A stretch of 36,155 bases of DNA from Chloroflexota bacterium (lineage in GTDB: Bacteria; Chloroflexota; Anaerolineae; Anaerolineales; UBA11858), in the NCBI GenBank assembly GCA_030609055.1, contig JAUWCZ010000010.1:1-36155 (forward strand). Reading direction: 5' to 3'. The notes under the pieces are model-generated. The model searched no databases and was not told the DNA's origin. It saw only the letters and a program-made list of their open reading frames with translations. Below, one piece after another: positions 9,224 to 17,320 of the stretch. Position numbers and translations under genes: made by a program. Position 1 is the stretch's first letter. Each line of letters starts with the position of its first letter.

Positions 9224-10761
9224 TCTGACACCTCCTCCAGGGAAGCAGTTAATTCCTCTAATTTTCTCTTTCCCTCAGCGATTTCAGCTTCGGTTGCGAT
9301 TTTTGTCTCCTGTTTCAGTTCCTCAGCCCAGCGCCCCTGCTTCAGGAACAGATCATACAGGCGCCAGAGCAAAAAGACAGCCAGGATCACCAGAACACTT
9401 GCTAGGCCAATGTCAACGAGCAGCATGGTCCAATTCACCACTGCTTGTTGTGCGGCTTGTTCAACAAAAAGTCGCTTCATAGAAAACACGGTTACTGCAC
9501 CGAATGCCAGGTCGGATCCCAGGATGATCAACCACCCGAACCATTTCCTCGCTTTTCCCTTCAAGCCGGAAAGATCAGCATAATAAAAAAGGATAATGGT
9601 CGCGATTAACCCGGAAAGAATATGCCAGTGCCCGGTTAAAATGATGCGCTCTTCCCTGTGGGGCCAGACCCGGAATATTTCATCCAGCTTTACAGCCATG
9701 AAGATTCCCACTCCACTGACTGTAAAGTTCATGAACACCATCTGCCAACCGGTACCGAACTTGAGGGGATCGTGAACCAAGGCTTTGATTTTTTGCCAGG
9801 CGGAAGGTTTTGCCAGCCCTAATTCTTTAACGCGGCCTCTGATCAAAGCATCCCAGGAGTAGATAACATACATCAAGGCAGCCAGTAGGATAAAAGTTGA
9901 TCCAATGTATATTGTTGTATGGGCCCATTCCAGCCAGACAACAGAAAGTGCACCAGCTGTAGTGATGATCATACCGAGGTTCATCAGCGGCATGGATATC
10001 TTATGATAAATACCTTTAAATTTCATCCAGCGCCCGACGATCAACGTGATAGCCACAGCAATCAGAGTAAGCATGATATGCAAATGACCTATAATGGCTT
10101 TCTGCAGCAGGGTCTTTTCCGGAGTCCGGATCAGGTCTTCTGCCAGGAAGGTTTCATGACCATTTCCCCAATACGAACCTGTTACAGCGCCGAAAGTGGA
10201 CGAGACCAGCGTGGCTATCGCCATCACAAAGAATGCCAGTCGTTCCAGATCCACTCCCTTTTTTGTCCTGGCAAAAGGAGAATCAGGGGGAAGAAGGTAC
10301 TCTTTTTTCCAGGGCCAAAGAGCGGCAGCCAGTAATAACCCTGCAAAGAACACCAGAGACAATCCCAGGATATATAGACCATGGAAAACGAAATTATGTC
10401 CGAAGTAACCAAACCACAATCCAAAGATCAGACTGGTCAAATAACCAACAGTGATAGTGGCGTTGATAGTTACCTGCTGATGCCGTTTCATGGGAACGAT
10501 ATCAGTTATAAAATATACTTCCGCAGCGACGACAGTCATGGCAATGGTGTGGTAGAGCAGGATTATCCGGCCTTCACGCTCAGCCTGAATCAGGTCTAAG
10601 CCGAGAACTCTAACGGTTATATCTCTTACTCCCCATTCCACCATCGGTCCAGAGAGAGTACCAAAAATTGCGGTTACCAGGGCGACAGCGGCGATCGCTA
10701 CCAATGCTAATCCGCGTGTTGAAGTGAATAAGTATGTAAATCGTTTTGAAATGGCCTGCAT
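9220..10761 (-). CDS. Large polytopic membrane protein, heme-copper-oxidase/NorB-like or cytochrome b-like, lacking a recognisable CuB site
   Basis: About 12 hydrophobic segments; intramembrane His motifs LLYHTIAM, IIGHLHIML, WAHTTIY, LTGHWHILSG; GGAGG-type RBS at start. Confidence 0.65.
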   Translation of the reverse strand: MQAISKRFTYLFTSTRGLALVAIAAVALVTAIFGTLSGPMVEWGVRDITVRVLGLDLIQAEREGRIILLYHTIAMTVVAAEVYFITDIVPMKRHQQVTINATITVGYLTSLIFGLWFGYFGHNFVFHGLYILGLSLVFFAGLLLAAALWPWKKEYLLPPDSPFARTKKGVDLERLAFFVMAIATLVSSTFGAVTGSYWGNGHETFLAEDLIRTPEKTLLQKAIIGHLHIMLTLIAVAITLIVGRWMKFKGIYHKISMPLMNLGMIITTAGALSVVWLEWAHTTIYIGSTFILLAALMYVIYSWDALIRGRVKELGLAKPSAWQKIKALVHDPLKFGTGWQMVFMNFTVSGVGIFMAVKLDEIFRVWPHREERIILTGHWHILSGLIATIILFYYADLSGLKGKARKWFGWLIILGSDLAFGAVTVFSMKRLFVEQAAQQAVVNWTMLLVDIGLASVLVILAVFLLWRLYDLFLKQGRWAEELKQETKIATEAEIAEGKRKLEELTASLEEVSE

Positions 10762-10896
10762 TTAATTGCCTCCTGAAGAAAGCAAATCGGTTAGATATGC
10801 AATGAAAACAACTCACCCAGCGCTGTGAAATCTACCAAGAGCATAACACAGCGCGGATGAGAGGTCTTTATTAAAAGGCAATATTCTTTTTCAAAG

Positions 10897-11523
10897 TTAT
10901 TTCAATGAGCCGATATCTTTTCTGAATCCAAACGTGAATGCTAGTGTCATTAAAAACAACAGCGGTGCCAGGATTGTAAACACGAACGCTGCACTGAAAA
11001 ACAAAAACTGACTGCCGGAGACCAGGAACGCTAACGCGATGCCCCCCAAACCGATCAAGGCGCCGCCGATACCAACCAACCAGAAACCCTTGGCGGCATC
11101 TTTCTGGAAAAACGGCAATAAAAAGATGATCAAACCGGCTACGCCATGAAAAACAGGCACGGCCAAACTTTTTAAGGACATTCCACCTATACTGGTGACA
11201 GCGACAGCCAACAAACCCAGCAGTGCAAACCAGGAATAGATTTTTTTATAATCAGGGGCAAATTGGTTCATTAATCCCATCGAGATTCCCAGAGGAATTA
11301 AGGTTGCCACAGTAAGCACATAGGATGAAGCCAGGATATCCCAGCCGAAGAAAATCAACAGTAGGCCGGAGACAAGTAAAACACCAAAGCCCATCATGTA
11401 GTAAACATCATAGAGAGCTTTTTCTGCCTGGTATCGTTTATAGAAAAACCAGAGCATATAGATGGCGGTAAGGCCGGTCAAGAGTAGAATCAATCCATCA
11501 AAGTTAATCATTGGGTTGAACAT
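10897..11523 (-). CDS. Small polytopic membrane protein, paralogue of 6679-7284
   Basis: HGVAGLIIFLLPFF…GFWLVGIGGALIGLGGIALAFL; AAAGGAG RBS upstream of ATG. Confidence 0.8.
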   Translation of the reverse strand: MFNPMINFDGLILLLTGLTAIYMLWFFYKRYQAEKALYDVYYMMGFGVLLVSGLLLIFFGWDILASSYVLTVATLIPLGISMGLMNQFAPDYKKIYSWFALLGLLAVAVTSIGGMSLKSLAVPVFHGVAGLIIFLLPFFQKDAAKGFWLVGIGGALIGLGGIALAFLVSGSQFLFFSAAFVFTILAPLLFLMTLAFTFGFRKDIGSLK

Positions 11524-11565
11524 GGGGAACTCCTTTATGATAAAGATATTTTAGGTCACTCCGCA

Positions 11566-11581
11566 CGTGAAAAAATTCACG
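11566..11581. promoter_or_regulatory. CRP-like operator, proximal
   Basis: CGTGA-AAAAAT-TCACG, CRP geometry. Confidence 0.5.
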
Positions 11582-11620
11582 CGGGTTTAATTTATTATTA
11601 TTCAAGAACTCTCTCCTGTC

Positions 11621-11636
11621 TGTGATTTAAGTCACA
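11621..11636. promoter_or_regulatory. CRP-like operator, distal
   Basis: TGTGA-TTTAAG-TCACA, exact match to TGTGA-N6-TCACA. Confidence 0.7.
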
Positions 11637-11882
11637 AAAGATATTTAATAACAGGAAGAGTACTACTAAAGAAAGACAATTCCCTTACTGCGTTTGACTG
11701 AATAGTATCCCTTTTGCCACGGATCTCTTTAGAAATCTGGTTTTCGATGAATTGGCCTTAATAGTATTTTAATATTCTCTTCATAAAACATCAATAATTA
11801 CTAGTTATGATCCCTAGCAGTATGAAATAGAACCTGTTATGTACGTTCCCCTGAAGGATCAGGGAAAAGGAAATTTACAATC

Positions 11883-12527
11883 ATGGAGAAAAAAAGAATA
11901 TTTTCAGTTCAAACACGGAACAATATAGTCTTGGATATTTTCTTATTGATATCGGGGCTGGTTACAGCACTTTCGGGTATTTACTTCTTATTCCTCCCTG
12001 TAGGCGGGTATCAAGGGGGAAGAAACCCGCTTTACGGTGTAACGATCTTCTTTGAACGCCATACCTGGAGCGATATCCATATCTGGGCAAGCGTTTTGAT
12101 TCTTGCGCTGGTTCTCTTGCATATTCCTTTGCACTGGGAGTGGATCGTAAAAATGACCAAAAGTGGATTTCGATCTATGCTCGGGAAAAGCAGATTAAAT
12201 AAATACAGCAAATTCAATCTGGCAATCAACATCTTAGTTGGGTTGTCCGGCTTGATCTGTGCTATCAGCGGAGTATATTTCCTGCTGGTGCCTGGGGCTT
12301 CCCACGCATCACCGGTAGGAGATCCAGAGTGGCTTTTTAGCCTATTGACATGGGATTTAATCCACACCTGGAGCGGGGTAGTGGCGATCTCAGCTGCCGT
12401 TCTCCATTTCTGGATTCACTGGAAGTGGGTCTTAAAAGTCCTTAATAAATATTGGAAAGTGTGGACTAAAAAACTAGTCTTCCAGAAATTAGATCAAGCC
12501 ATTGTGGTACCCAGTAGTGAGGGGTGA
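11883..12527 (+). CDS. DUF4405-like cytochrome b-type membrane protein with internal duplication
   Basis: Two repeats: GLVTALSGIYFLFLP…HTWSDIHIW…LLHIPLHWEWIVK and GLICAISGVYFLLVP…TWDLIHTWSGV…VLHFWIHWKWVLK. Confidence 0.8.
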   Translation: MEKKRIFSVQTRNNIVLDIFLLISGLVTALSGIYFLFLPVGGYQGGRNPLYGVTIFFERHTWSDIHIWASVLILALVLLHIPLHWEWIVKMTKSGFRSMLGKSRLNKYSKFNLAINILVGLSGLICAISGVYFLLVPGASHASPVGDPEWLFSLLTWDLIHTWSGVVAISAAVLHFWIHWKWVLKVLNKYWKVWTKKLVFQKLDQAIVVPSSEG

Positions 12528-12572
12528 AGATTATTAATTAGAGAGGATTAACTACTACAAAAGAGGTATAAA

Positions 12573-13073
12573 ATGATGAAAAAAATCTTGATGTGGACTT
12601 TATATGCAGCATTGGTAGGGATATTGATTTTTGGGGCTGTAAACCGCACCGCAGCCAAAATAGAACCGAGCGGCAAACCGTATGCCGAATCGTCAGAGGG
12701 ATTATCAACTGGATTTGGGAGAGGTGGTTCCGGAAAAAACGAGCAGCCTGGTGGGTTTGAGGATGAAATCCACGCCTCGAATCTTGAAGAGCATGAGTGG
12801 GTGACCCTTTCCGGGGTGATCTCATCCTTTTCTGCTCAAGAGATGCTCGCAGTAATGGATAATGGAGAAACCATATATGTTGCTGGTCGCGCCTGGAGGT
12901 TTGCCCTGGAGCAGGGATTTGATCCCCGCCTGGGAAATCAGCTTACAATGCATGGTTTCTTTGAGAATGGGGAGTTTGAACCGGCTAAGATTAACAATCT
13001 CAGCACCGGTCAGGTCGCGAATCTTAGAAGTGAAACCGGCCGACCCCTTTGGGCGGGCAATAACACATATTAG
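12573..13073 (+). CDS. Secreted/membrane-anchored hypothetical protein, possibly OB-fold-like
   Basis: N-terminal hydrophobic anchor; VTLSGVISSFSAQEMLAVMDNGETIYVAGRAWRFALEQGFDPRLGNQLTMHGFFENGEFEPAKI; immediately downstream of the DUF4405-like gene. Confidence 0.7.
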   Translation: MMKKILMWTLYAALVGILIFGAVNRTAAKIEPSGKPYAESSEGLSTGFGRGGSGKNEQPGGFEDEIHASNLEEHEWVTLSGVISSFSAQEMLAVMDNGETIYVAGRAWRFALEQGFDPRLGNQLTMHGFFENGEFEPAKINNLSTGQVANLRSETGRPLWAGNNTY

Positions 13074-13090
13074 GTTTGAAGCACTCCAGA

Positions 13091-13125
13091 AAGGATGGAA
13101 TCTGAGGGATTCCATCCTTTTTTCT
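13091..13125 (+). terminator. Rho-independent terminator
   Basis: AAGGATGGAA TCTGAGGGA TTCCATCCTT then TTTTTC. Confidence 0.85.
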
Positions 13126-13336
13126 TTTCCCTATATTCCCTGCATGTTTTATCAGAAATAATAGTCTGCTCTTGCAGGAGTATATATTCAGGCAGGTTCC
13201 CTTAATTATCGATCAGGAATTCCCTCCCGTCAGTGTTTAATGTTTCCAAGTGGGTTGTTAATAACAATCACGGATCTTGAAAAGATCCGTGATTTAACTA
13301 TTTATAAGGATGACCGGCTCAGTCACCCCTACTCAT

Positions 13337-14113
13337 CTACTCTGATTTCCCTTCAATTTTTTGCCACAGTTTGGGTATTACAAATAGGACCACCAAGATT
13401 GTGGAACTGATGGGTGCCAAAGAGAACAGGGAAAATCTCCCCAGTTGTTGCGCTGTGATAACCGCAAGGGGATACCCGACTACAATTTCCAGTACACCGG
13501 CGGTCAACCCGAGTACTCGCATCCATTCTTTCGGCTGCATTATGACCCCCACTGTGACAATTCCCCAACCAAGCATGGCTGCCCAATGCAACCTCTGGAC
13601 AAACACGAAGAAGGGCATGCCAATGGTAATGATTCTACTTAAACTAGCGATACCATTCATCAGGCAAAATACCCAGGCCATCCCCAGGAGCAAACCCAGC
13701 AGCGCTCGACCCCAGGTGCGTTTCCCGACCAGAAGGACGAGAAGGAAGTAGAGAACCAAATATGGCCAAAATAGGATGAAATACACTGGGGGCAAATTAG
13801 CTGCCATGAAGGGGACATTGATGAACCAGGCTCCCTGCAACGCCAGCACAATGGCTATCATGGAAAGCAGAAAAGCCCATTTCTTCTTGGTGAAGAATCC
13901 ATAGGCGCTGATCAGAAAGATCACTCCCGCAATCATACCGAAATCTGACATTGCGGGATGGATGAATTTTAAAAGGATCTCACACCCCGGTTCAGCCGAT
14001 TCTGCATTCATGCCGGTAACATACCATTTCAGGAAAATGACTGAATGGCCAATAATACCCATCAGGCCGCCGATAATGGCGAGAACTCCACCAAGGACCC
14101 TGTTTTGCTTCAT
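13337..14113 (-). CDS. Polytopic membrane protein of unknown function
   Basis: MKQNRVLGGVLAIIGGLMGIIGHSVIFLKWYV…; internal ATG at 14113 preferred over the 14209 extension because of the AGGAGTG-like RBS. Confidence 0.7.
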   Translation of the reverse strand: MKQNRVLGGVLAIIGGLMGIIGHSVIFLKWYVTGMNAESAEPGCEILLKFIHPAMSDFGMIAGVIFLISAYGFFTKKKWAFLLSMIAIVLALQGAWFINVPFMAANLPPVYFILFWPYLVLYFLLVLLVGKRTWGRALLGLLLGMAWVFCLMNGIASLSRIITIGMPFFVFVQRLHWAAMLGWGIVTVGVIMQPKEWMRVLGLTAGVLEIVVGYPLAVITAQQLGRFSLFSLAPISSTILVVLFVIPKLWQKIEGKSE

Positions 14114-14178
14114 TGGAACACACTCCTTTGTATGCTGTTTCATAAAAGTGAAATATAATACAAAGTAATCAAGATGTC

Positions 14179-14194
14179 TTTGCCTTAACGCAAA
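14179..14194. promoter_or_regulatory. Palindromic operator candidate between divergent genes
   Basis: TTTGC-CTTAAC-GCAAA, same 5-6-5 geometry as CRP sites. Confidence 0.4.
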
Positions 14195-14221
14195 TAATGA
14201 GTAAATCAATACGATAGAAGA

Positions 14222-14935
14222 TTGTTAGATGTTGGAAGCTGGAAAGGAACATGTATTATGTTGATGGAATTGCTCAACAAAAATCCTGTTTTCGCATGCC
14301 TGGATCAGGAAGAACTGAAATCGGTTGCTAAATCAGCCAACAGACACAAGTACCAGAAAGGAGAATGGATTGCCCATCATGGCCAGGATTGGCCATTTCT
14401 TTTCCTGATTGAAAGTGGAACTGTTCAGGCGCTCAAAGAGTCACCTGAAGGTCGCAGCTTGCTGGTTGTGGAACTAGAAAAAGGGGAAATATTTTGGGGC
14501 TTGAGTTTTTTCATTGAAAATGCCCCCATGCCTGTTGCATTGGTTGCCAAACAGAATACCAACTTATTTCTCTGGTCCTTGGATTATCTGAAACCGATCA
14601 TTCTTAGAAACGGAGAAATGTCCTGGGAGCTAACCCAGCTGATGATCTTAAAAATGCAGTATGCTAGTGAGATACTAAATGAATTTGCGTTTCAACCTAC
14701 TACGGGACGTCTCGCTCGACTCCTTCTGGAACACTTTGAAGATGCCGTTGGGGATTATGTTTCAAGAGACATGACCCTGGATGAGATGGCAGCCCGGATT
14801 GGCTCTACGAGGGAGATGGTTTGCCGCCATCTGTATCACTTTGCAGATCAAGGCGTGATCCAAATTAACCGCACGGAGTTAAAGATCACGAACCAGACCT
14901 TCCTGGAAGGATTAGCAGGAAAGGGAAAACAATAA
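14222..14935 (+). CDS. Crp/Fnr-family transcriptional regulator (start may be 14258)
   Basis: cNMP-binding-like domain; MTLDEMAARIGSTREMVCRHLYHFADQGVIQI wHTH. Confidence 0.9.
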   Translation: MLDVGSWKGTCIMLMELLNKNPVFACLDQEELKSVAKSANRHKYQKGEWIAHHGQDWPFLFLIESGTVQALKESPEGRSLLVVELEKGEIFWGLSFFIENAPMPVALVAKQNTNLFLWSLDYLKPIILRNGEMSWELTQLMILKMQYASEILNEFAFQPTTGRLARLLLEHFEDAVGDYVSRDMTLDEMAARIGSTREMVCRHLYHFADQGVIQINRTELKITNQTFLEGLAGKGKQ

Positions 14936-14985
14936 GAGGTCCTGGGTTCGGAATCTAGTTGACAGGTTGGAACGGTCACAGATGA

Positions 14986-15903
14986 TCAACTATTTGAGAT
15001 ATAGTCCTGCTCCCCGGGATCAAACAAGGTAATTAATCCCAAAGCGCCCATATTGGCAAACAGCAGGGGAGCTAAAAAAGGTGCACCTCGGATGAAACGC
15101 TCTGGGACAAACTCTCCTCTCGAGGTTAAATTGTCCAGGATGTGTAATCCAGTGCCGAGAACGCCTACCAGGATCAAACCCAGCATCACCAGAAAATAAA
15201 TCAGGATATCCCCCCGCCTGGGATGGGGGATCAGCGCCATGATCACTGGAGAAATTACGCCCAGAATTCCTGCAATCACTGGAACCCACAGCCAGGGATT
15301 CACAAAAGATGTTCTCGCATGATCCAACACGCTGCTGACTAAGGTAGCCAGTGTACCAAGGCTGACCATGAGTAAAAAAGCCCTGGTTTTGTTATATGGA
15401 AGTTGGAAGTATTTCCCGCTCCAGATCAACAACCTCCCGCTATCAATCGGTTCTTCCCTCCAGACTGCGCTGAGCCCCAATAAACCAACCAATGAGAATA
15501 CGAGTGGTCCTACGACTGGGGGAGCCCAAACCAGTAGTTGAATTGATATTTTCATACCTGGAGGGGCAGTGGGTAAGATAGCCCGGATAAAGTGAAAGTA
15601 TGCCCCCAGTAATCCAATCCCAATACTGGATATAAAAACCAGATTGGCTACCGTGATAGCAATTTTTCGTTTCCTAATGGCAATCCACCCAGCAATCAGT
15701 AGCAGTACTCCAGCGACTGGACCGAAAATAATCGGGATCCACTCCCGGAATACAATAGTTCCGCTGAGTTTATGAGCCAGGTAAATATCAATCCCTAAAA
15801 AGATTTCGTTCACAGCTGCCATCAGCAGCATCATTTGATCTCTGGAAAACGGGAATCGGACTCGGGCGAGCGGAGGAAAAAGGACTTCTAAATATCCTTT
15901 CAT
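14986..15903 (-). CDS. Polytopic membrane protein, putative partner of the octaheme cytochrome
   Basis: About 8 hydrophobic segments; begins 4 nt after the upstream cytochrome stop. Confidence 0.75.
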   Translation of the reverse strand: MKGYLEVLFPPLARVRFPFSRDQMMLLMAAVNEIFLGIDIYLAHKLSGTIVFREWIPIIFGPVAGVLLLIAGWIAIRKRKIAITVANLVFISSIGIGLLGAYFHFIRAILPTAPPGMKISIQLLVWAPPVVGPLVFSLVGLLGLSAVWREEPIDSGRLLIWSGKYFQLPYNKTRAFLLMVSLGTLATLVSSVLDHARTSFVNPWLWVPVIAGILGVISPVIMALIPHPRRGDILIYFLVMLGLILVGVLGTGLHILDNLTSRGEFVPERFIRGAPFLAPLLFANMGALGLITLFDPGEQDYISNS

Positions 15904-15906
15904 TTC

Positions 15907-17193
15907 TTAATCACCCTCCCCGACCTCGTGCAACTTTTCATTAACCATTTCTTGCAGTTCTGCTAGGTCATGCAGGACTTCATACGCGCCATGCCATTGA
16001 GCGTAATCAGGTCCCTGCATCCAGGTGCCAAATTTTGCTGTTCGACCCCAGTGATGCCAGAGGTTAAAGAAGGTATAGTCGATTGGTTCATCAAAGGGAG
16101 CTGCAGTTAATAAACCTGCTTCCTGGAGTGGTTTGATGATTTCCTGGCTCTTCAGAACCCATATATTTACGCGTTCTGTGGCTTTATCTGCATCGATGTA
16201 AAAATTTGAGATGAAATTCTCGTTGTGGCACTCGATGCATATGCCTTGCATAGCATTCATGTTATCTTCCCAATTAGGCCGGCGGGTGCTGACAGGTGCA
16301 AATAGATACCAGGTTAATCGGTCTCCAACATCATGGGTGGTGGATTGATTACCGAAACCACTCATATGGCAAATAGCGCAAGTCGCAGCAGGGAAATCTT
16401 CTGTGGACAAAGTGCCGGCTTCAGCGTCCCAATGCCAGTTATCACCCATAGTGGCATAGGCGATCCCATGGGGTGATTCCTGGTATATTTCGAATTGGGG
16501 ATGGTCGGGACCAATATGGCAGGCATTACATGTTTCTGGTTTTCGAGCCTGCTCCAAGCTGTATTGATGCCGGAGATGGCATTTCTGGCACTGCCCCACA
16601 GACCCATCAGCTGCGGGTTTGCCGACGTTATGGCAACCTTCACAGGTAAATTTGGTCATGTCCGGTCCTTCAAGAGCGGCAATCGCATTCCGGGATTTGT
16701 CGGGTGCATATTGCCCTTCAGGGATAGATTCATAGAGTGCTAAATGTTCAACTGAGAGATCTTTTGATCCAAAAACAGCAATATAAGCAGGAAGGCCATG
16801 GCGGCTTTGATTAAATTCTGCCACTTCCTGCTGATGACATTCAGCACACATCCCTGATGTAGGTGCAGAGAGAATAAAAGTTCCCTCATGCTCTACTGCC
16901 ATTGGATATTCTCTCTGGACTTCATGGCAATCCCGGCAGGAAACTTCCGCGGCTGCCATAGTGCTGAATGAATACTGCTGCACAATTCCGGGAGTCTCAT
17001 CGCGATGACAGGTCACACAATCATCATTGCTGGTTGCAAGCGCATCTCTTGGCTCTGTGGCATTTGTTAGGCTTTGGACGGATTGATTGATCGATATAAA
17101 TACCAATCCAAAACCGATCAGGATAAATACAACAACGAGTCCAGCAATCCAATATCTTGAAATCCGGCTGCTCCTTTTTTCAGAATTGGTCAT
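15907..17193 (-). CDS. Octaheme c-type cytochrome, hydroxylamine oxidoreductase (HAO)-like
   Basis: Eight CXXCH motifs: CVTCH, CRDCH, CAECH, CEGCH, CQKCH, CNACH, CAICH, CIECH; N-terminal TM anchor; HAO-like DETPGIVQQ and PDYAQWHGAYEVL segments. Confidence 0.85.
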   Translation of the reverse strand: MTNSEKRSSRISRYWIAGLVVVFILIGFGLVFISINQSVQSLTNATEPRDALATSNDDCVTCHRDETPGIVQQYSFSTMAAAEVSCRDCHEVQREYPMAVEHEGTFILSAPTSGMCAECHQQEVAEFNQSRHGLPAYIAVFGSKDLSVEHLALYESIPEGQYAPDKSRNAIAALEGPDMTKFTCEGCHNVGKPAADGSVGQCQKCHLRHQYSLEQARKPETCNACHIGPDHPQFEIYQESPHGIAYATMGDNWHWDAEAGTLSTEDFPAATCAICHMSGFGNQSTTHDVGDRLTWYLFAPVSTRRPNWEDNMNAMQGICIECHNENFISNFYIDADKATERVNIWVLKSQEIIKPLQEAGLLTAAPFDEPIDYTFFNLWHHWGRTAKFGTWMQGPDYAQWHGAYEVLHDLAELQEMVNEKLHEVGEGD

Positions 17194-17320
17194 GGTCTAC
17201 CTCCCACGATAATAATATCTGATGCGGATTGCATGAAGTCTTATGTTTTTAATAATGAAATCGGTTGACTATTAACAAATCATTCCCCGGATCCAGTCCC
17301 AGGAACTCTGATGTGTGGTT

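Noticed and set aside
9126-10599. Plus-strand ORFs opposite the heme-like membrane protein
   Set aside because: Mirror frames of a long membrane-protein CDS; no independent support.
12538-13161. Several overlapping ORFs on both strands around 12573-13073
   Set aside because: The plus-strand 12573-13073 frame has an RBS-like AGAGGTATAAA, a signal anchor and coherent composition; the others are shadow ORFs.
13267-13293. ATCACGGATCTT-GAA-AAGATCCGTGAT hairpin
   Set aside because: A perfect 12-bp stem, but without a convincing T-run on either strand. Probably a weak terminator for 13337-14113 (-); not claimed as a feature.
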